Shown: positions 8,873 to 20,475, counted from the first letter of the stretch. The stretch: DNA of 46,313 bases from Oscillospiraceae bacterium (GCA_022769365.1 JALEJO010000058.1:1-46313), one strand, 5' to 3'. Notes: generated by a model not told the origin, from the letters alone. Numbers and translations: made by a program.

Positions 8873-10201
8873 ATGTCAGCTAAAGTTAGTATAGTTTCAC
8901 TTGGTTGTTCAAAAAACCTTGTGGATTCAGAAAGAATGCTTTATAAATGCAGAAGTCACGGTTATGAACTTGTTACAGACCCTGCACAGTCAGATGCGGT
9001 TATTGTTAACACCTGCGGATTTATTCAGTCTGCAAAAGAAGAAGCAATAGACACAATTCTGGAGCTTTGTCAGCTTAAAAAAGAAGGTACAATTAAAAAA
9101 ATCATTCTTACAGGCTGTTTAACAGAAAGATACAGGGAAGAAGTTGCAGATGAATTTCAGGAAGTTGATGCAATAGTCGGATTTTCCGATGAAAAAGACA
9201 TTGTTGATATTCTCGACAGCGTTATGGGAAATGAAAGAGTTGTTTCATTTGCACCTAAAAATGAAGCTGAACTTGATGGAAAGAGAATACTTACAACTCT
9301 TCCGTTTTTTGCATATGTAAAAATATCGGAAGGTTGCAGCAATAATTGTAGTTACTGTGCAATACCTCAGATAAGAGGCAAATACAGAGATGTTCCTTTT
9401 GAAAAAATTATCGAAGAAGCAAAATTCTGGGCTGAAAATGGAGTTACTGAAATAACTTTAATTGCACAGGACACAACAAGATATGGCGAACAACTTTACA
9501 AGAAAAATCGTTTGCCTGAACTTTTAAAGGAACTTTGTAAAATAGAAAAAATCCACTGGATAAGAGTTTTATATTCATATCCTGAAAGAATAACAGATGA
9601 ATTTCTTGATGTTATGGCAAGTGAAGAAAAAATTGTTAAGTATCTTGATATGCCTATTCAGCATTCAAACGGCGAAATTTTAAAGAGAATGCACCGTCCG
9701 GGAAATACTGAAAAGCTTACCGCTTTAATTAATCACATAAGAGAAAAAATGCCTGATATAACCTTAAGAACAACTCTTATAACAGGTTTCCCTGGTGAAA
9801 CAGAAGAGCAGTTCAATGAACTTGCTGAATTTGTTAATGATATTAAATTTGACCATCTTGGCTGTTTTGCATATTCACAGGAAGAAGGAACGCAGGCTGC
9901 TGAATTCGATGACCAGATAGATGAAGATGTACGCAGTCACAGAAGCGATATAATTATGCAGCAGCAGACCCTTGTCAATGCTGAAAAGCTTGAAAAAATG
10001 CAGGATAAAACAGTTGAAGCCGTTATTGAAGGCTTTGATAAATATGCGGAAGTTTATTTTGGAAGAACTAAAGCCGATGCACCTGACATAGATGGAAAAA
10101 TATTTATTATGAGTGAAAAACCGCTTAAAATGGGCGAATATGTAAATGTACACATAACAGACAGTATGGATTATGACTTAATAGGAGAGGTGGCAGAATA
10201 A
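8873..10201 (+). CDS. rimO: Ribosomal protein S12 methylthiotransferase RimO
   Basis: Radical-SAM enzyme that adds a methylthio group to an aspartate of ribosomal protein S12. The 442 residues have the three expected parts: an N-terminal UPF0004 domain with conserved cysteines (SLGCSKN, NTCGF, TGCL), a radical SAM core with CSNNCSYCAIP binding the second 4Fe-4S cluster, and a C-terminal TRAM domain. The N-terminal SLGCSKNLVDSE is typical of RimO rather than MiaB. AGGAGA precedes the ATG, 23 nt after recX. Confidence 0.95.
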   Translation: MSAKVSIVSLGCSKNLVDSERMLYKCRSHGYELVTDPAQSDAVIVNTCGFIQSAKEEAIDTILELCQLKKEGTIKKIILTGCLTERYREEVADEFQEVDAIVGFSDEKDIVDILDSVMGNERVVSFAPKNEAELDGKRILTTLPFFAYVKISEGCSNNCSYCAIPQIRGKYRDVPFEKIIEEAKFWAENGVTEITLIAQDTTRYGEQLYKKNRLPELLKELCKIEKIHWIRVLYSYPERITDEFLDVMASEEKIVKYLDMPIQHSNGEILKRMHRPGNTEKLTALINHIREKMPDITLRTTLITGFPGETEEQFNELAEFVNDIKFDHLGCFAYSQEEGTQAAEFDDQIDEDVRSHRSDIIMQQQTLVNAEKLEKMQDKTVEAVIEGFDKYAEVYFGRTKADAPDIDGKIFIMSEKPLKMGEYVNVHITDSMDYDLIGEVAE

Positions 10202-10203
10202 TT

Positions 10204-10788
10204 ATGAATCTTCCTAATAAATTAACTGTTTTAAGAGTTATACTTGTTCCTGTTTTTCTTATTTTTACTTATGTTTCAGCAATACCTTATCATTATATTT
10301 TGGCACTTGTTGTTTTTGCAGCAGCTTCAATAACAGATATGCTTGATGGTAAAATTGCAAGAAAACATAATCTTGTAACTAATTTTGGAAAATTCCTCGA
10401 CCCTCTTGCAGATAAAATACTTGTTATATCGGCACTTATGGCTTTTGTCGATATAAAAGATTACAGACTTAGTGCAATTCCCGTTATAATAATTATCATA
10501 AGAGAATTTACTGTTTCGGGTTTAAGACTTGTTACAGCATCTGAAGGCGTGGTTGTTGCGGCAGGAATATGGGGCAAACTGAAAACAGCTTTTACAATGG
10601 TTGGAATAGTTGCAGTTCTTTTGTGTCTTTCAATAAGATATGACTTTGCTGTTTCACCTGAAAACTGTGCATGGGACAGCGTTATGCTTGGCTGTAATAT
10701 TGTTATATGGATAGCGGCTGTACTTACAATAATTTCAGGGGCTGTATATTTAAAAGGCTACTGGAAATATATAAATCCAAAAGAATAA
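10204..10788 (+). CDS. pgsA: CDP-diacylglycerol-glycerol-3-phosphate phosphatidyltransferase
   Basis: Makes phosphatidylglycerol phosphate at the membrane from CDP-diacylglycerol and glycerol 3-phosphate. The 194-residue membrane protein shows the complete CDP-alcohol phosphotransferase signature: D-x2-DG-x2-AR-x8-G-x3-D-x3-D in DMLDGKIARKHN followed by GKFLDPLADK. It starts with the typical NLPNKLTVLRV. About five membrane helices are visible. The ribosome binding site GGAGAGG lies inside the end of rimO, 2 nt upstream of this gene, so the two are tightly linked. Confidence 0.95.
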   Translation: MNLPNKLTVLRVILVPVFLIFTYVSAIPYHYILALVVFAAASITDMLDGKIARKHNLVTNFGKFLDPLADKILVISALMAFVDIKDYRLSAIPVIIIIIREFTVSGLRLVTASEGVVVAAGIWGKLKTAFTMVGIVAVLLCLSIRYDFAVSPENCAWDSVMLGCNIVIWIAAVLTIISGAVYLKGYWKYINPKE

Positions 10789-10803
10789 AGAAGGCGTAAT
10801 TAT

Positions 10804-11451
10804 TTGAGTGTAAAAGAGTATGTAAAAAGATATGTGGTTGCGGCGATAGGGCTTTTTGTTATGGCACTCGGAATATCATTTGTTGTTCGTGCGGGACTTG
10901 GTTCTTCACCTATTTCATCAATACCAAATGTTTTGTTTTTGAAGTTTCCGAAATTGTCGCTTGGAACATATGTTTTCTGTATGAACTGTGTTCTGATAAT
11001 CTTGCAGATAATAATAATGCGAAGAGATTTTCAGATAATTCAGCTTTTGCAGATACCTCTTTCCATAGTATTTAAATATTTTACTGATTTTACATATAAT
11101 ATAACAGGTTTTATACCTGATTCAAATTATTTTATACAGCTGCTTTGTATGTTTATAGGCATAATGATACTTGCACTTGGTGTAAATCTTATGGTTACGG
11201 CAAATGTTATAATGAATTCAGGGGAAGCATTTGTTCAGGCTATAGTTTTTAAAACGCACAGAGATTTTGGAAAAACAAAAGTTGTTTTTGATACAACACT
11301 TTCACTTATAGCTGTTGTTTTATCGCTTATATTTTTTCATAAATTAAATGGTGTTCGTGAAGGTACAGTTATAGCGGCTGTTGTGACGGGTCTTGTCGTT
11401 AAACTTTATGGAAAATTTACTCATCCGCTTGTTGGATTCTTTAAAAAATAA
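10804..11451 (+). CDS. YczE/YitT-like membrane protein
   Basis: A 215-residue integral membrane protein with about five hydrophobic helices. The N-terminal segment ALGISFVVRAGLGSSPISS, with LG and SP spacing, is typical of the YczE/YyaS family of membrane proteins whose transport function is not known. The only start codon I can support is TTG at 10804, with a weak AAGGCG upstream. No ATG lies near it in frame. It follows pgsA by 15 nt. Confidence 0.8.
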   Translation: MSVKEYVKRYVVAAIGLFVMALGISFVVRAGLGSSPISSIPNVLFLKFPKLSLGTYVFCMNCVLIILQIIIMRRDFQIIQLLQIPLSIVFKYFTDFTYNITGFIPDSNYFIQLLCMFIGIMILALGVNLMVTANVIMNSGEAFVQAIVFKTHRDFGKTKVVFDTTLSLIAVVLSLIFFHKLNGVREGTVIAAVVTGLVVKLYGKFTHPLVGFFKK

Positions 11452-11466
11452 GCGAATGTAAAAACA

Positions 11467-11484
11467 GGAAAGGCAAAACTTTCC
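11467..11484 (+). other. Small hairpin ahead of the VTT-domain gene
   Basis: GGAAAG (11467-11472) and CTTTCC (11479-11484) form a 6-bp stem with loop GCAAAA, ending just before the AGGAAAG ribosome binding site. There is no U-run, so it is not a terminator. It may affect processing or translation. Confidence 0.35.
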
Positions 11485-11496
11485 GAGGAAAGCAAT

Positions 11497-12195
11497 ATGA
11501 AAAAATTTATAAAGAAAGAAACTAAATTCGGCAAATATTTTTATCTTATACCTATTGCGGTTATGGCTTTGACACTTGTCGGAATTGCAATTTTATGGTT
11601 TCAGGGAAAACTTACAGCCGAAAATATAATGCATTACACACCTGATAATCTTTTTCTTGCGGCATTACTTATATGTGTTTTGTTTACGCTTAAAGGATTA
11701 TCTGTGATGTTTCCGGGAACTGTCCTGTATGTGCTTATTGGTATGATATACAGCAATGTTTGGCTTGCTTTGCTTGTTTCAATTGTCGGCACACTTTTTG
11801 AAATAGGAATAACCTACTATATGGGACATCTTTGCGGTGAAACAAAATTTGTAAGAAATTTGCAAAAAAAGCCGAAATTTAAGAAACTTTTTGATGCTGA
11901 AAGCAAGAACGAAAGAATGCTTGTGTATCTTTCAAGAATCCTTGGACTTCCTTATGATGTTATGGGAATGTTCTGGGGTGCTATGGGGGCAAAATTTCTC
12001 CCTTATATGGTTTTTTCCATGCTTGGAAAACTCCCGAAAGTTGTTATTGAAACAGTCGTTGGTACGGCTGTAAACAGCAGATTTTCAAAATCAAGCATAA
12101 TTTTATTTGTAGTTCTTCTTGTTGTAACTCTTGTTATTACTATTATTTCTAATAAGATTTCAGGGAAGAAAGATAGCAAAGCTACAAATCAATAA
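11497..12195 (+). CDS. TVP38/TMEM64 (VTT, DedA-like) membrane protein
   Basis: A 232-residue membrane protein of the VTT/SNARE-associated family, related to DedA proteins that move lipids across membranes. Diagnostic features are FPGTVLYVLIGMIYSN, then G-x3-E-x5-Y within a helix, and SRILGLPYDVMGMFWGAMG, followed by GKLP. About six hydrophobic segments are seen, and the C-terminus is lysine-rich. It is the last gene of the cluster and is followed directly by a terminator. Its place near pgsA makes a phospholipid-related role attractive but unproven. Confidence 0.85.
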   Translation: MKKFIKKETKFGKYFYLIPIAVMALTLVGIAILWFQGKLTAENIMHYTPDNLFLAALLICVLFTLKGLSVMFPGTVLYVLIGMIYSNVWLALLVSIVGTLFEIGITYYMGHLCGETKFVRNLQKKPKFKKLFDAESKNERMLVYLSRILGLPYDVMGMFWGAMGAKFLPYMVFSMLGKLPKVVIETVVGTAVNSRFSKSSIILFVVLLVVTLVITIISNKISGKKDSKATNQ

Positions 12196-12200
12196 TTGAA

Positions 12201-12224
12201 GCCGCCTTTTGGGCGGCGTTTTTT
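12201..12224 (+). terminator. Rho-independent terminator of the recA cluster
   Basis: GCCGCC (12201-12206) pairs with GGCGGC (12212-12217) around a 5-nt loop, followed by GTTTTTT. It starts 5 nt after the VTT-domain gene. Confidence 0.92.
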
Positions 12225-12312
12225 GATTTATGTATAAAACTAAAAATAATCTCTAAATACATAAAAAAATACTGTTTAAAATTGTTCAGGTCTACAAAGT
12301 TTTAAAAAACAC

Positions 12313-12341
12313 TTGACAAATTTCGATACATATAATATAAT
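12313..12341 (+). promoter_or_regulatory. Consensus sigma-A promoter of rpoBC
   Basis: TTGACA (12313-12318), 17 nt, TATAAT (12336-12341): perfect hexamers and spacing. It leaves a leader of about 125 nt before rpoB. The leader (12348-12475) has no obvious terminator-like hairpin. Confidence 0.92.
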
Positions 12342-12475
12342 AGTAAAATGTATCATTAGGTTAAAATTCTATCATTATGCAGGGTATTAACGCTTGGAAA
12401 ATTAAGATTGTGATGATGATTTTTTCAGCTTTGGCTCTCTGTAATGCTTGAAAAAAATAAGGAGGTTTTCAGCCT

Positions 12476-15400
12476 ATGGTGAATGTAACGCCGAAAAAGC
12501 AGGGCAAAAACACCAGAATGAATTTTGGTAAAATTCATGAAGTTCTTGAAATGCCGAATCTCATTGAAGTTCAGAAAAATTCTTATAAATGGGTTCGTGA
12601 GGAAGGTCTGAAAGAGGTTTTCCGTGATGCAGATCCTATAACAGATTATAACGGAACTCTTCAGCTTAAATTTACAGACTACAGAATCGACTCTAAACCA
12701 AAATATACTATTGCTGAATGTAAGGAAAAGGATGCTACATATGCTGCTCCGCTTCACGTTTCAGCTGCTCTCTGGAATAAAGAGACAGGTGAAGTTAAGG
12801 AAAGCGAAATCTATATGGGCGATTTCCCTCTTATGACAGACAGCGGTACATTTGTGATAAATGGTGCGGAACGTGTTATAGTATCACAGCTTGTACGTTC
12901 ACCGGGTGTTTATTATGCAGCTGAAAAGGACAAGACAGGTAAGGACCTTTTCTCAACAACTGTTATTCCTAACAGAGGTGCATGGATTGAATACGAAATG
13001 GATTCAAATGACGTTATCTATGTTCGTATTGATAAAAACAGAAAACTCCCTTTAACAACATTTATCCGTGCTTTAGGCATTGGTACTGATGAAGAAATAT
13101 ATGAAAAGTTTGGCGAAGATGAAAGACTTAGCCAGACTATTACAAAAGATATAACAAAGAGTGTTGAAGAAGGTCTTATTGAAGTATATAAGAAGCTTCG
13201 TCCTGGTGAACCGCCTACGGTTGACAGTGCACAGACACACATTTCAAATCTTTTCTTCGATCCGCACAGATATGAACTCTGTCGTTTCGGTAGATATAAA
13301 TATAATAAGAAGCTTGGTATCGCTCAGCGTCTTACAGGTCACAAACTTTCACGTGATGTCGTTGACGAAACAACAGGCGAAATACTTGCAGAAGCAGGCA
13401 CATCTTGCACAAAGGAAATTGCCAACAAGATTCAGCAGGCAGGCGTTATGGTTGCATATGTTACTGTTGAAGCAAGAGAATTCTATCTCAACGAAAAGGG
13501 CGAAAGCCAGTTCAGAACAGTTGAGAAAGAAGTTAAAATAATTGGTAACGGTATGGTTGACATCAAGGGTTATATTGACTTTGATGTTGAAAAATACGGC
13601 GTTAATGAACTTGTTTCATTTAAAGTGTTAAAGCAGATAATGGATGAAACAGAAGGCGACAGAGAAGCACTTGAAAAGGAGATCAAGAAGCGTGCAGAAG
13701 AACTCGTTCCAAAGCATATTACTCTTGATGATATTTTCGCAACAATAAGCTATTATCTTAACCTTTGTTCTGGCGTTGGTAATGTTGATGATATTGACCA
13801 TCTCGGCAACCGTCGTATAAGAAGTGTCGGTGAACTTTTACAGAATCAGTTTAGAATCGGTTACTCACGTATGGAAAGAGTTATCCGTGAAAGAATGAAT
13901 ACTCAGTCACAGGAAACTGACATAATCACACCACAGAGTCTTGTTAACATAAGACCTATTACAGCTGCAATCAGAGAATTTTTCGGTTCATCACCACTTT
14001 CACAGTTCATGGATCAGAATAACCCTCTTGCAGAACTTACACATAAAAGACGTCTTTCAGCCCTCGGTCCTGGCGGTCTTTCAAGAGACAGAGCCGGATT
14101 TGAAGTTCGTGACGTTCATTATACACATTACGGCAGAATGTGTCCTATTGAAACGCCTGAAGGTCCTAATATCGGACTTATCTCATACCTTGCAACATTT
14201 GCTAAAATCAACAAATATGGCTTTATAGAAGCTCCTTACAGAAGGGTAGACAAGGCAACAGGTGTTGTTACAGATGAAGTTGTTTATATGACAGCTGACG
14301 TTGAAGATAATTACGTTGTTGCACAGGCGAACGAACCACTTACTCCTGAAGGAAAGTTTGCACGTCCAAGAGTAAACGGCAGATACCAGGAAAAAATTCT
14401 TGAAATTGAACCTGAAAAGGTTGATTTTATGGATATTTCACCTAAGATGGTTGTGTCTGTTGCCACAGCAATGATTCCATTCCTTGAAAACGATGATGCT
14501 AACCGTGCTCTTATGGGTGCGAACATGCAGCGTCAGGCAGTTCCGCTTCTTAAAACAGAACGTCCTTTCGTTGGTACAGGTATGGAATATAAGGCAGCCG
14601 TTGACTCAGGTGTTTGCGTACTTGCTGAAAAAGACGGTACAATAACATATGTTGATGGTGACAAGATAGTTCTTACAGATACAGAAGGTGTTGAACATAA
14701 ATATGAACTTACAAAGTTCAAGCGTTCAAACCAGGGTACATGTATAAATCAGAGACCTATTGTTTCAGTAGGCGATGAAGTTAAGGCAGGCGAAGTTCTT
14801 GCTGACGGTCCTGCAACAGCAGACGGTGAAATTTCGCTTGGTAAAAACGCACTCATCGGATTTATGACATGGGAAGGTTATAACTACGAAGATGCCGTTC
14901 TTCTTAATGAAAGACTCGTTCGTGAAGATGTATTTACATCAGTTCATATTGAAGAATACGACATTGAATGCCGTGATACAAAGCTCGGACCTGAAGAAAT
15001 AACAAGAGATATTCCAAACGTTGGTGAAGATGCTCTTAAGGACCTCGACAAAGACGGTATTATTCGTGTCGGTGCTGAAGTTCATTCAGGCGATATTCTT
15101 GTTGGTAAGGTAACACCTAAGGGTGAAACTGAACTTACAGCAGAAGAAAGACTTCTCCGTGCTATTTTCGGCGAAAAGGCAAGAGAAGTAAGAGATAATT
15201 CACTTCGTGTTCCACACGGTGAAGCAGGTATCATTGTTGATGTAAAACAGTTTACAAGAGAAAACTGTGATGAACTTGCTCCTGGTGTAAATAAACTTGT
15301 AAGATGTTATATCGCACAGAAGAGAAAGATTTCTGTCGGCGATAAAATGGCTGGTCGTCATGGTAACAAGGGTGTCGTTTCAAGAATACTCCCTGAAGAA

Positions 15401-16342
15401 GATATGCCGTTCCTCGAAGACGGTACACCTCTTGATATCTGTCTTAACCCTCTCGGCGTACCTTCACGTATGAACATCGGACAGGTTCTTGAAGTTCATC
15501 TTGGTATGGCTGCAAAGGCTCTCGGCTGGCATATTATGACACCTGTATTTGATGGTGCTCACGAAGAAGACATAAGAGAAGCATTCAAGCAGGCAGCTGA
15601 AAATAATAAGGGCCACGAAGATGATCCGTTTGAACTCAAGGCAATGGATAAGGTAATAAATCCAAAGCGTCTTACATTTAAAGATGACTGTAAGTTTGAT
15701 GTTTACGACGGAAGAACAGGTGAAAAGTTTGATAACCGTGTAACAGTTGGTTATATGTATTACCTTAAACTCCACCACCTTGTTGATGATAAAATTCACG
15801 CAAGAAGCGTTGGTCCTTACTCTCTCGTTACACAGCAGCCTCTCGGCGGTAAGGCACAGTTTGGCGGACAGCGTTTTGGTGAAATGGAAGTTTGGGCTCT
15901 TGAAGCTTATGGTGCAGCTTATACACTTCAGGAAATCCTTACTGTTAAGTCAGATGATACAATCGGACGTGTAAACACATATGAAGCTATTGTAAAGGGT
16001 CAGAATGTTCCAAGTCCTGGCGTGCCAGAATCATTCAAGGTACTTGTTAAGGAACTTCAGTCACTCGGTCTTGATATTAAGGTTCTTGATGCAAATCACG
16101 AAGAAATTGATTTGAAGCAGAACTTTGAAGAAGACAGTTCATACACACCACCTGTTTCAGACTACAATGAAGGCGATGAACCTGAAAATCCTGAAGAATA
16201 CAAGAGTGATTACGACAACGATTATGACCGTGACAGTGAATATGATGCATACTACGATACAGATGCGGATTTTGACAGCGATCCATATGATATTTCACTT
16301 GACAACGTTAAAGATATTGAAGATGACAACAGTCTTTTATAA
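12476..16342 (+). CDS. rpoB: RNA polymerase beta subunit
   Basis: Beta subunit of the core transcription enzyme, 1288 residues. The rifampicin region reads [20 protein letters not shown] then ALGPGG, with the usual sensitive-type residues (Asp of MDQ, His of THKRR, Ser of RLSALG). The catalytic C-terminal blocks [13 protein letters not shown] and [20 protein letters not shown] are intact. The final 75 residues (about 1214-1288) form an unusual tail with 28 Asp/Glu, 9 Tyr and only 4 basic residues. GGAGG lies 10 nt before the ATG. The gene has its own promoter, and rplJ/rplL are not upstream. Confidence 0.98.
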   Translation: MVNVTPKKQGKNTRMNFGKIHEVLEMPNLIEVQKNSYKWVREEGLKEVFRDADPITDYNGTLQLKFTDYRIDSKPKYTIAECKEKDATYAAPLHVSAALWNKETGEVKESEIYMGDFPLMTDSGTFVINGAERVIVSQLVRSPGVYYAAEKDKTGKDLFSTTVIPNRGAWIEYEMDSNDVIYVRIDKNRKLPLTTFIRALGIGTDEEIYEKFGEDERLSQTITKDITKSVEEGLIEVYKKLRPGEPPTVDSAQTHISNLFFDPHRYELCRFGRYKYNKKLGIAQRLTGHKLSRDVVDETTGEILAEAGTSCTKEIANKIQQAGVMVAYVTVEAREFYLNEKGESQFRTVEKEVKIIGNGMVDIKGYIDFDVEKYGVNELVSFKVLKQIMDETEGDREALEKEIKKRAEELVPKHITLDDIFATISYYLNLCSGVGNVDDIDHLGNRRIRSVGELLQNQFRIGYSRMERVIRERMNTQSQETDIITPQSLVNIRPITAAIREFFGSSPLSQFMDQNNPLAELTHKRRLSALGPGGLSRDRAGFEVRDVHYTHYGRMCPIETPEGPNIGLISYLATFAKINKYGFIEAPYRRVDKATGVVTDEVVYMTADVEDNYVVAQANEPLTPEGKFARPRVNGRYQEKILEIEPEKVDFMDISPKMVVSVATAMIPFLENDDANRALMGANMQRQAVPLLKTERPFVGTGMEYKAAVDSGVCVLAEKDGTITYVDGDKIVLTDTEGVEHKYELTKFKRSNQGTCINQRPIVSVGDEVKAGEVLADGPATADGEISLGKNALIGFMTWEGYNYEDAVLLNERLVREDVFTSVHIEEYDIECRDTKLGPEEITRDIPNVGEDALKDLDKDGIIRVGAEVHSGDILVGKVTPKGETELTAEERLLRAIFGEKAREVRDNSLRVPHGEAGIIVDVKQFTRENCDELAPGVNKLVRCYIAQKRKISVGDKMAGRHGNKGVVSRILPEEDMPFLEDGTPLDICLNPLGVPSRMNIGQVLEVHLGMAAKALGWHIMTPVFDGAHEEDIREAFKQAAENNKGHEDDPFELKAMDKVINPKRLTFKDDCKFDVYDGRTGEKFDNRVTVGYMYYLKLHHLVDDKIHARSVGPYSLVTQQPLGGKAQFGGQRFGEMEVWALEAYGAAYTLQEILTVKSDDTIGRVNTYEAIVKGQNVPSPGVPESFKVLVKELQSLGLDIKVLDANHEEIDLKQNFEEDSSYTPPVSDYNEGDEPENPEEYKSDYDNDYDRDSEYDAYYDTDADFDSDPYDISLDNVKDIEDDNSLL

Positions 16343-16365
16343 TAAAAATTTAAAATAAAATACAG

Positions 16366-16390
16366 CACAAGGCAGGGTTTCTGCCTTGTG
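16366..16390 (+). other. Intercistronic hairpin between rpoB and rpoC
   Basis: CACAAGGCAG (16366-16375) and CTGCCTTGTG (16381-16390) form a perfect 10-bp stem with loop GGTTT. No U-run follows (TATAACAT), so it is not a standard terminator. It could be an RNase processing site, a partial attenuator or an mRNA stabiliser. Confidence 0.6.
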
Positions 16391-16419
16391 TATAACATAA
16401 ATTAACAGGAGGAAACGGT

Positions 16420-19400
16420 TTGGAATTTAATACTTTTGACTCTATAAAAATTGGTCTTGCCTCTCCGGAACAGATTCGAAGCTGGTCATATGGGGCAGTA
16501 GAACGTCCTGAAACCATAAATTACAGAACACAGAAGCCTGAACGTGACGGCTTGTTCTGCGAAAGAATATTCGGACCTACAAAAGACTGGGAATGTCACT
16601 GCGGAAAATTCAAAAAAATCCGTTTTAAAGGTAAAATATGCGACAGATGCGGTGTTGAAGTTACACGTGCCAAAGTTCGTCGTGAACGTATGGGACACAT
16701 TGAACTCGCTGCTCCTGTTTCTCATATATGGTACTTCAAAGGCACACCTTCAAGAATTGGTCAGGTGCTTGAAGTTCCACAGAAAAAACTTGAAGAAGTT
16801 TTATATTTTATAAAATATATAGTTGTTGACCCGGGTGAAACAGACCTTTTCAAAAAGCAGATAATCGATGAAAATACATATTCTGCTTGCATTGAAAAAT
16901 ATGGTGTTGGCAGTTTTAAGGCAATGATGGGTGCTGAAGCAATTAAGCTTCTTCTTCAGGAATATGACCCTGAAAGATTTGATACATTCAAAAACAGACT
17001 CATTTCGGAAGGTAAAATCAGCATAGGCAAGAGTGAAGTTTCATGCTTTAAGTCACCGGCTGAATGTGAATGTGAAGAATGCCAGCAGTTTAAGGCTCTT
17101 GAAAATGTTGAATTTGTTAATAACCTTGAACTTGCAGCCCGTGACCTTAAAGAAGAACTTCGTGACCTTGATTCAGGTCAGAAGAGAATCAAGCTTTTAA
17201 AAAGACTTGAAATAATTGAAGCATTCAGAAATTCAGGAAACAAACCTGAATGGATGGTACTCGACGTTGTACCTGTTATACCTCCTGATTTAAGACCTAT
17301 GGTTATGCTTGACGGCGGACGTTACGCAACAAGTGACCTTAACGATCTTTACAGAAGAGTTATAAACAGAAACAACCGTCTTGCAAAGATGCTTGAACTT
17401 CACGCTCCTGACATTATCGTAAGAAACGAAAAGAGAATGCTTCAGGAAGCAGTTGATGCACTTATAGATAACGGCCGTCATGGCAGACCTGTTACAGGTC
17501 CGAATAACAGAGCATTAAAGTCACTTTCAGATATGCTTAAAGGTAAGCAGGGACGTTTCCGTCAGAATCTTCTCGGTAAGCGTGTTGACTATTCAGGACG
17601 TTCTGTTATTGTCGTAGGTCCTGAACTTAAAATGTACCAGTGCGGTCTTCCTAAGGAAATGGCACTTGAACTTTTCAAGCCATTCGTTCTTAAAAGACTT
17701 GTTGATACAAAGGTACAGGCAAATATAAAGAGTGCAAAGAAGATGGTTGAAAGAGCAACAGCAGGTGTTTGGGATGCTCTTGAAAATGTAATTCAGGATC
17801 ATGCAGTTCTTTTGAACCGTGCCCCTACACTTCACAGACTTGGTATTCAGGCGTTTGAACCTGTACTTGTTGAAGGTCGTGCCTTAAAACTTCATCCGCT
17901 CGCTTGCGGTGCGTTCAATGCCGACTTCGATGGTGACCAGATGGCTGTACATCTTCCGCTTTCAGCAGAAGCACAGGCGGAAGCAAGATTCCTTATGCTT
18001 GGTGCAAACAATCTTCTTAAACCGTCAGACGGTAGCCCTGTTGCCGTTCCTTCACAGGATATGGTACTTGGTTCTTACTATCTTACACTTGAAAAAGATG
18101 ATGAACCTGGTAAGGGTAAATTCTTCAGAGATGTCAACGAAGCATATATGGCATATCAGGAAGGCGATGTCGGACTTCACGCTCCTATCCATGTAAGAAT
18201 TACAAAGGATATTGGAGGAAAGAAAGTTTCAAAGATAATCGACTGTACAATTGGCCGTCTTATCTTCAACGAAAATATTCCACAGAACCTTGGTTATGTA
18301 GACAGAACAAACTCAGAAAAGCAGTTTGACCTTGAAGTTTCATTCCTCGTTGGCAAGAAACAGATTTCAGACATCATTGAAAGATGTATTAAAGCACACG
18401 GCACAACAACAACATCAGAAGTGCTTGATAAAATAAAAGCTACAGGCTTTAAATATTCAACAAAATCAGCTATTACAGTTGCTGTTTGCGATGCAACTAT
18501 TCCTAAGGAAAAGAAAGAACTTCTTAAAGAAGCTGATGCAAAGGTTGAAGAAGTTACAATGGAATATGATTACGGTTATATTTCAGAACAGGAAAAATCA
18601 AAGAGAGTTATCTCTATCTGGAACGATACAACTAATGAAGTTACAGAAGCACTTAAAAAGGGTCTTGACAGATACAATCCTATTTGGATGATGGCTGACT
18701 CAGGTGCCCGTGGTTCTATTTCACAGATTCGTCAGCTCGCAGGTATGCGTGGACTTATCGCCAACACATCAGGTACAACAATCGAAATTCCTATTCGTTC
18801 AAACTACCGTGAAGGTCTTAATATCCTCGAATACTTTATTTCATCAAGAGGTGCGAGAAAAGGTCTTGCCGATACAGCTTTACGTACAGCGAACTCTGGT
18901 TACCTTACACGTCGTCTTGTTGATGTTGCTCAGGAAGTTATCGTTCACGAAGAAGACTGCGGAACAACAGACGGTATCGAAATTTCAGAAATCCACAACG
19001 GAAGCGAAATAATCGAACCATTCAAGGAACGTCTTATAGGCAGATTCTTAACAGAAGACCTCAGAGATAAAACAACAGGCGAACTCATTCACTCACACAA
19101 CAAGATTATAAATGCACAGGATGCACAGAAGATTATTGATGCAGGTGTTGAAAAAATCAAGATCAGATCAGTTCTCCAGTGTAAGTGTGCAAAGGGTGTT
19201 TGTGCTAAGTGTTATGGTTCAAACCTTACAAATAACAATATGGTAACAGTTGGTGAAGCAGTTGGTGTTATCGCTGCTCAGTCAATTGGTGAACCTGGTA
19301 CACAGCTTACAATGCGTACATTCCATACAGGTGGTGTCGCATCAGCAGAAGCACAGGATATTACACAGGGTCTTCCTCGAGTTGAAGAACTCTTTGAAAG

Positions 19401-20151
19401 CCGTCATCTGAAGAATGCAGCTATTATGTCTAAGATAGATGGTATAGTCCATATCGAAGAAGTAAAGACAATGAAAACTGTTTACGTTACAAATCAGGAA
19501 ACAGGTGTCAGTGAAGAGTATCCGATCCACTACAACTACAAGCTTTGCGTTAAGGAAGGCGACGAAGTTAAGGTCGGTGACAGACTCACAGAAGGTAACC
19601 TTTATCCTGGAGATATTCTCAACATTCTCGGTGTTGAAGCCGTTCAGGACTACATTATCAGTGAAGTTCAGAAGGTTTACCGTTTACAGGGTGTTGATAT
19701 TAACGATAAGCACATTGAAGTTATTGTAAGACAGATGCTCCGCAAGGTTAAGATAGAAGATCCGGGCAGCAGTTATCAGCTTCCTGGTTCACTTGTTGAA
19801 AAGAAAGATGTTTACGCTATTAATAAGGAACTCCAGGAAAGACAGGAGAATGGCGAAGAAAACATCAGACTTATTACAACAGTCCCTGTTCTTCAGGGTA
19901 TCACAAAGGCATCATCAAGCTCAGAAAGCTTCCTTTCAGCAGCTTCATTCCAGGAAACAACAAGAGCACTTACAGATGCAGCCATCAGAGGCAAGTCTGA
20001 CCATCTTGTTGGTCTTAAAGAAAACGTTATTATTGGTAAACTTATACCGGCAGGTACAGGTGTTGACAAGTATAATAATGTTCAGATTGTTAAGACAGAA
20101 ACTCCTGTTCAGCATAATATAACTCCGGTTACACAGATGCCACAGATATAA
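16420..20151 (+). CDS. rpoC: RNA polymerase beta' subunit
   Basis: Catalytic beta' subunit, 1243 residues. The N-terminal zinc site reads [20 protein letters not shown]. The active-site magnesium motif [12 protein letters not shown] is intact, and the second zinc site appears as EEDCGTTDG and [11 protein letters not shown]. The trigger-loop/bridge-helix region around [14 protein letters not shown] is present. The start codon is TTG at 16420, supported by AGGAGG (16407-16412) 7 nt upstream and by the conserved [18 protein letters not shown] start. It is co-transcribed with rpoB across a hairpin and ends before a strong terminator. Confidence 0.98.
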   Translation: MEFNTFDSIKIGLASPEQIRSWSYGAVERPETINYRTQKPERDGLFCERIFGPTKDWECHCGKFKKIRFKGKICDRCGVEVTRAKVRRERMGHIELAAPVSHIWYFKGTPSRIGQVLEVPQKKLEEVLYFIKYIVVDPGETDLFKKQIIDENTYSACIEKYGVGSFKAMMGAEAIKLLLQEYDPERFDTFKNRLISEGKISIGKSEVSCFKSPAECECEECQQFKALENVEFVNNLELAARDLKEELRDLDSGQKRIKLLKRLEIIEAFRNSGNKPEWMVLDVVPVIPPDLRPMVMLDGGRYATSDLNDLYRRVINRNNRLAKMLELHAPDIIVRNEKRMLQEAVDALIDNGRHGRPVTGPNNRALKSLSDMLKGKQGRFRQNLLGKRVDYSGRSVIVVGPELKMYQCGLPKEMALELFKPFVLKRLVDTKVQANIKSAKKMVERATAGVWDALENVIQDHAVLLNRAPTLHRLGIQAFEPVLVEGRALKLHPLACGAFNADFDGDQMAVHLPLSAEAQAEARFLMLGANNLLKPSDGSPVAVPSQDMVLGSYYLTLEKDDEPGKGKFFRDVNEAYMAYQEGDVGLHAPIHVRITKDIGGKKVSKIIDCTIGRLIFNENIPQNLGYVDRTNSEKQFDLEVSFLVGKKQISDIIERCIKAHGTTTTSEVLDKIKATGFKYSTKSAITVAVCDATIPKEKKELLKEADAKVEEVTMEYDYGYISEQEKSKRVISIWNDTTNEVTEALKKGLDRYNPIWMMADSGARGSISQIRQLAGMRGLIANTSGTTIEIPIRSNYREGLNILEYFISSRGARKGLADTALRTANSGYLTRRLVDVAQEVIVHEEDCGTTDGIEISEIHNGSEIIEPFKERLIGRFLTEDLRDKTTGELIHSHNKIINAQDAQKIIDAGVEKIKIRSVLQCKCAKGVCAKCYGSNLTNNNMVTVGEAVGVIAAQSIGEPGTQLTMRTFHTGGVASAEAQDITQGLPRVEELFESRHLKNAAIMSKIDGIVHIEEVKTMKTVYVTNQETGVSEEYPIHYNYKLCVKEGDEVKVGDRLTEGNLYPGDILNILGVEAVQDYIISEVQKVYRLQGVDINDKHIEVIVRQMLRKVKIEDPGSSYQLPGSLVEKKDVYAINKELQERQENGEENIRLITTVPVLQGITKASSSSESFLSAASFQETTRALTDAAIRGKSDHLVGLKENVIIGKLIPAGTGVDKYNNVQIVKTETPVQHNITPVTQMPQI

Positions 20152-20199
20152 TTAAGCTTTTTACATTTAATCATCACATATCGTGATTTATCATCACGG

Positions 20200-20231
20200 A
20201 AAAGACTCGGACGTTTGTCCGAGTCTTTTTT
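20200..20231 (+). terminator. Terminator of rpoBC
   Basis: AAAGACTCGGAC (20201-20212) pairs perfectly with GTCCGAGTCTTT (20217-20228) around GTTT, with a U-run to 20231. The A-run on the other arm lets it also serve the convergent minus-strand unit. Confidence 0.95.
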
Positions 20232-20235
20232 ATCA

Positions 20236-20475
20236 TTATGCGGAAAATTTTTCAATAAATTCCAAAACATTTTCTTTAAGAGTGGAACGTGTTGATTGCC
20301 ACAATGTTTCGCCGTTTAAATTATCGGCTTCTGTTAAAAAAAGCAGACAGGCGTCGCATTGTTCCCATTTATAGAGGAGATATTTCTTTTTACTATTGGA
20401 AAAATAGTATTCTCCATCTGTTTTTAGGGATTCAAGGATTTTTTCTTTGCTGAAAATAATATTATTGTCAATCAT
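20236..20475 (-). CDS. Small protein of unknown function
   Basis: A 79-residue soluble protein I do not recognise. It begins MIDNNIIFSKEKILESLKTD, has a central WEQCDACLLF with two cysteines, and an amphipathic C-terminal helix (ENVLEFIEKF). Its start overlaps the end of the GNAT gene by 4 nt, so the two are very probably one transcript. It ends just beyond the bidirectional terminator shared with rpoC. The overlap and codon use like neighbouring genes argue that it is real. Confidence 0.65.
   Translation of the reverse strand: MIDNNIIFSKEKILESLKTDGEYYFSNSKKKYLLYKWEQCDACLLFLTEADNLNGETLWQSTRSTLKENVLEFIEKFSA

Noticed and set aside
16366-16390. Terminator between rpoB and rpoC
   Set aside because: The stem is strong but no U-run follows, and rpoC needs transcription through it.
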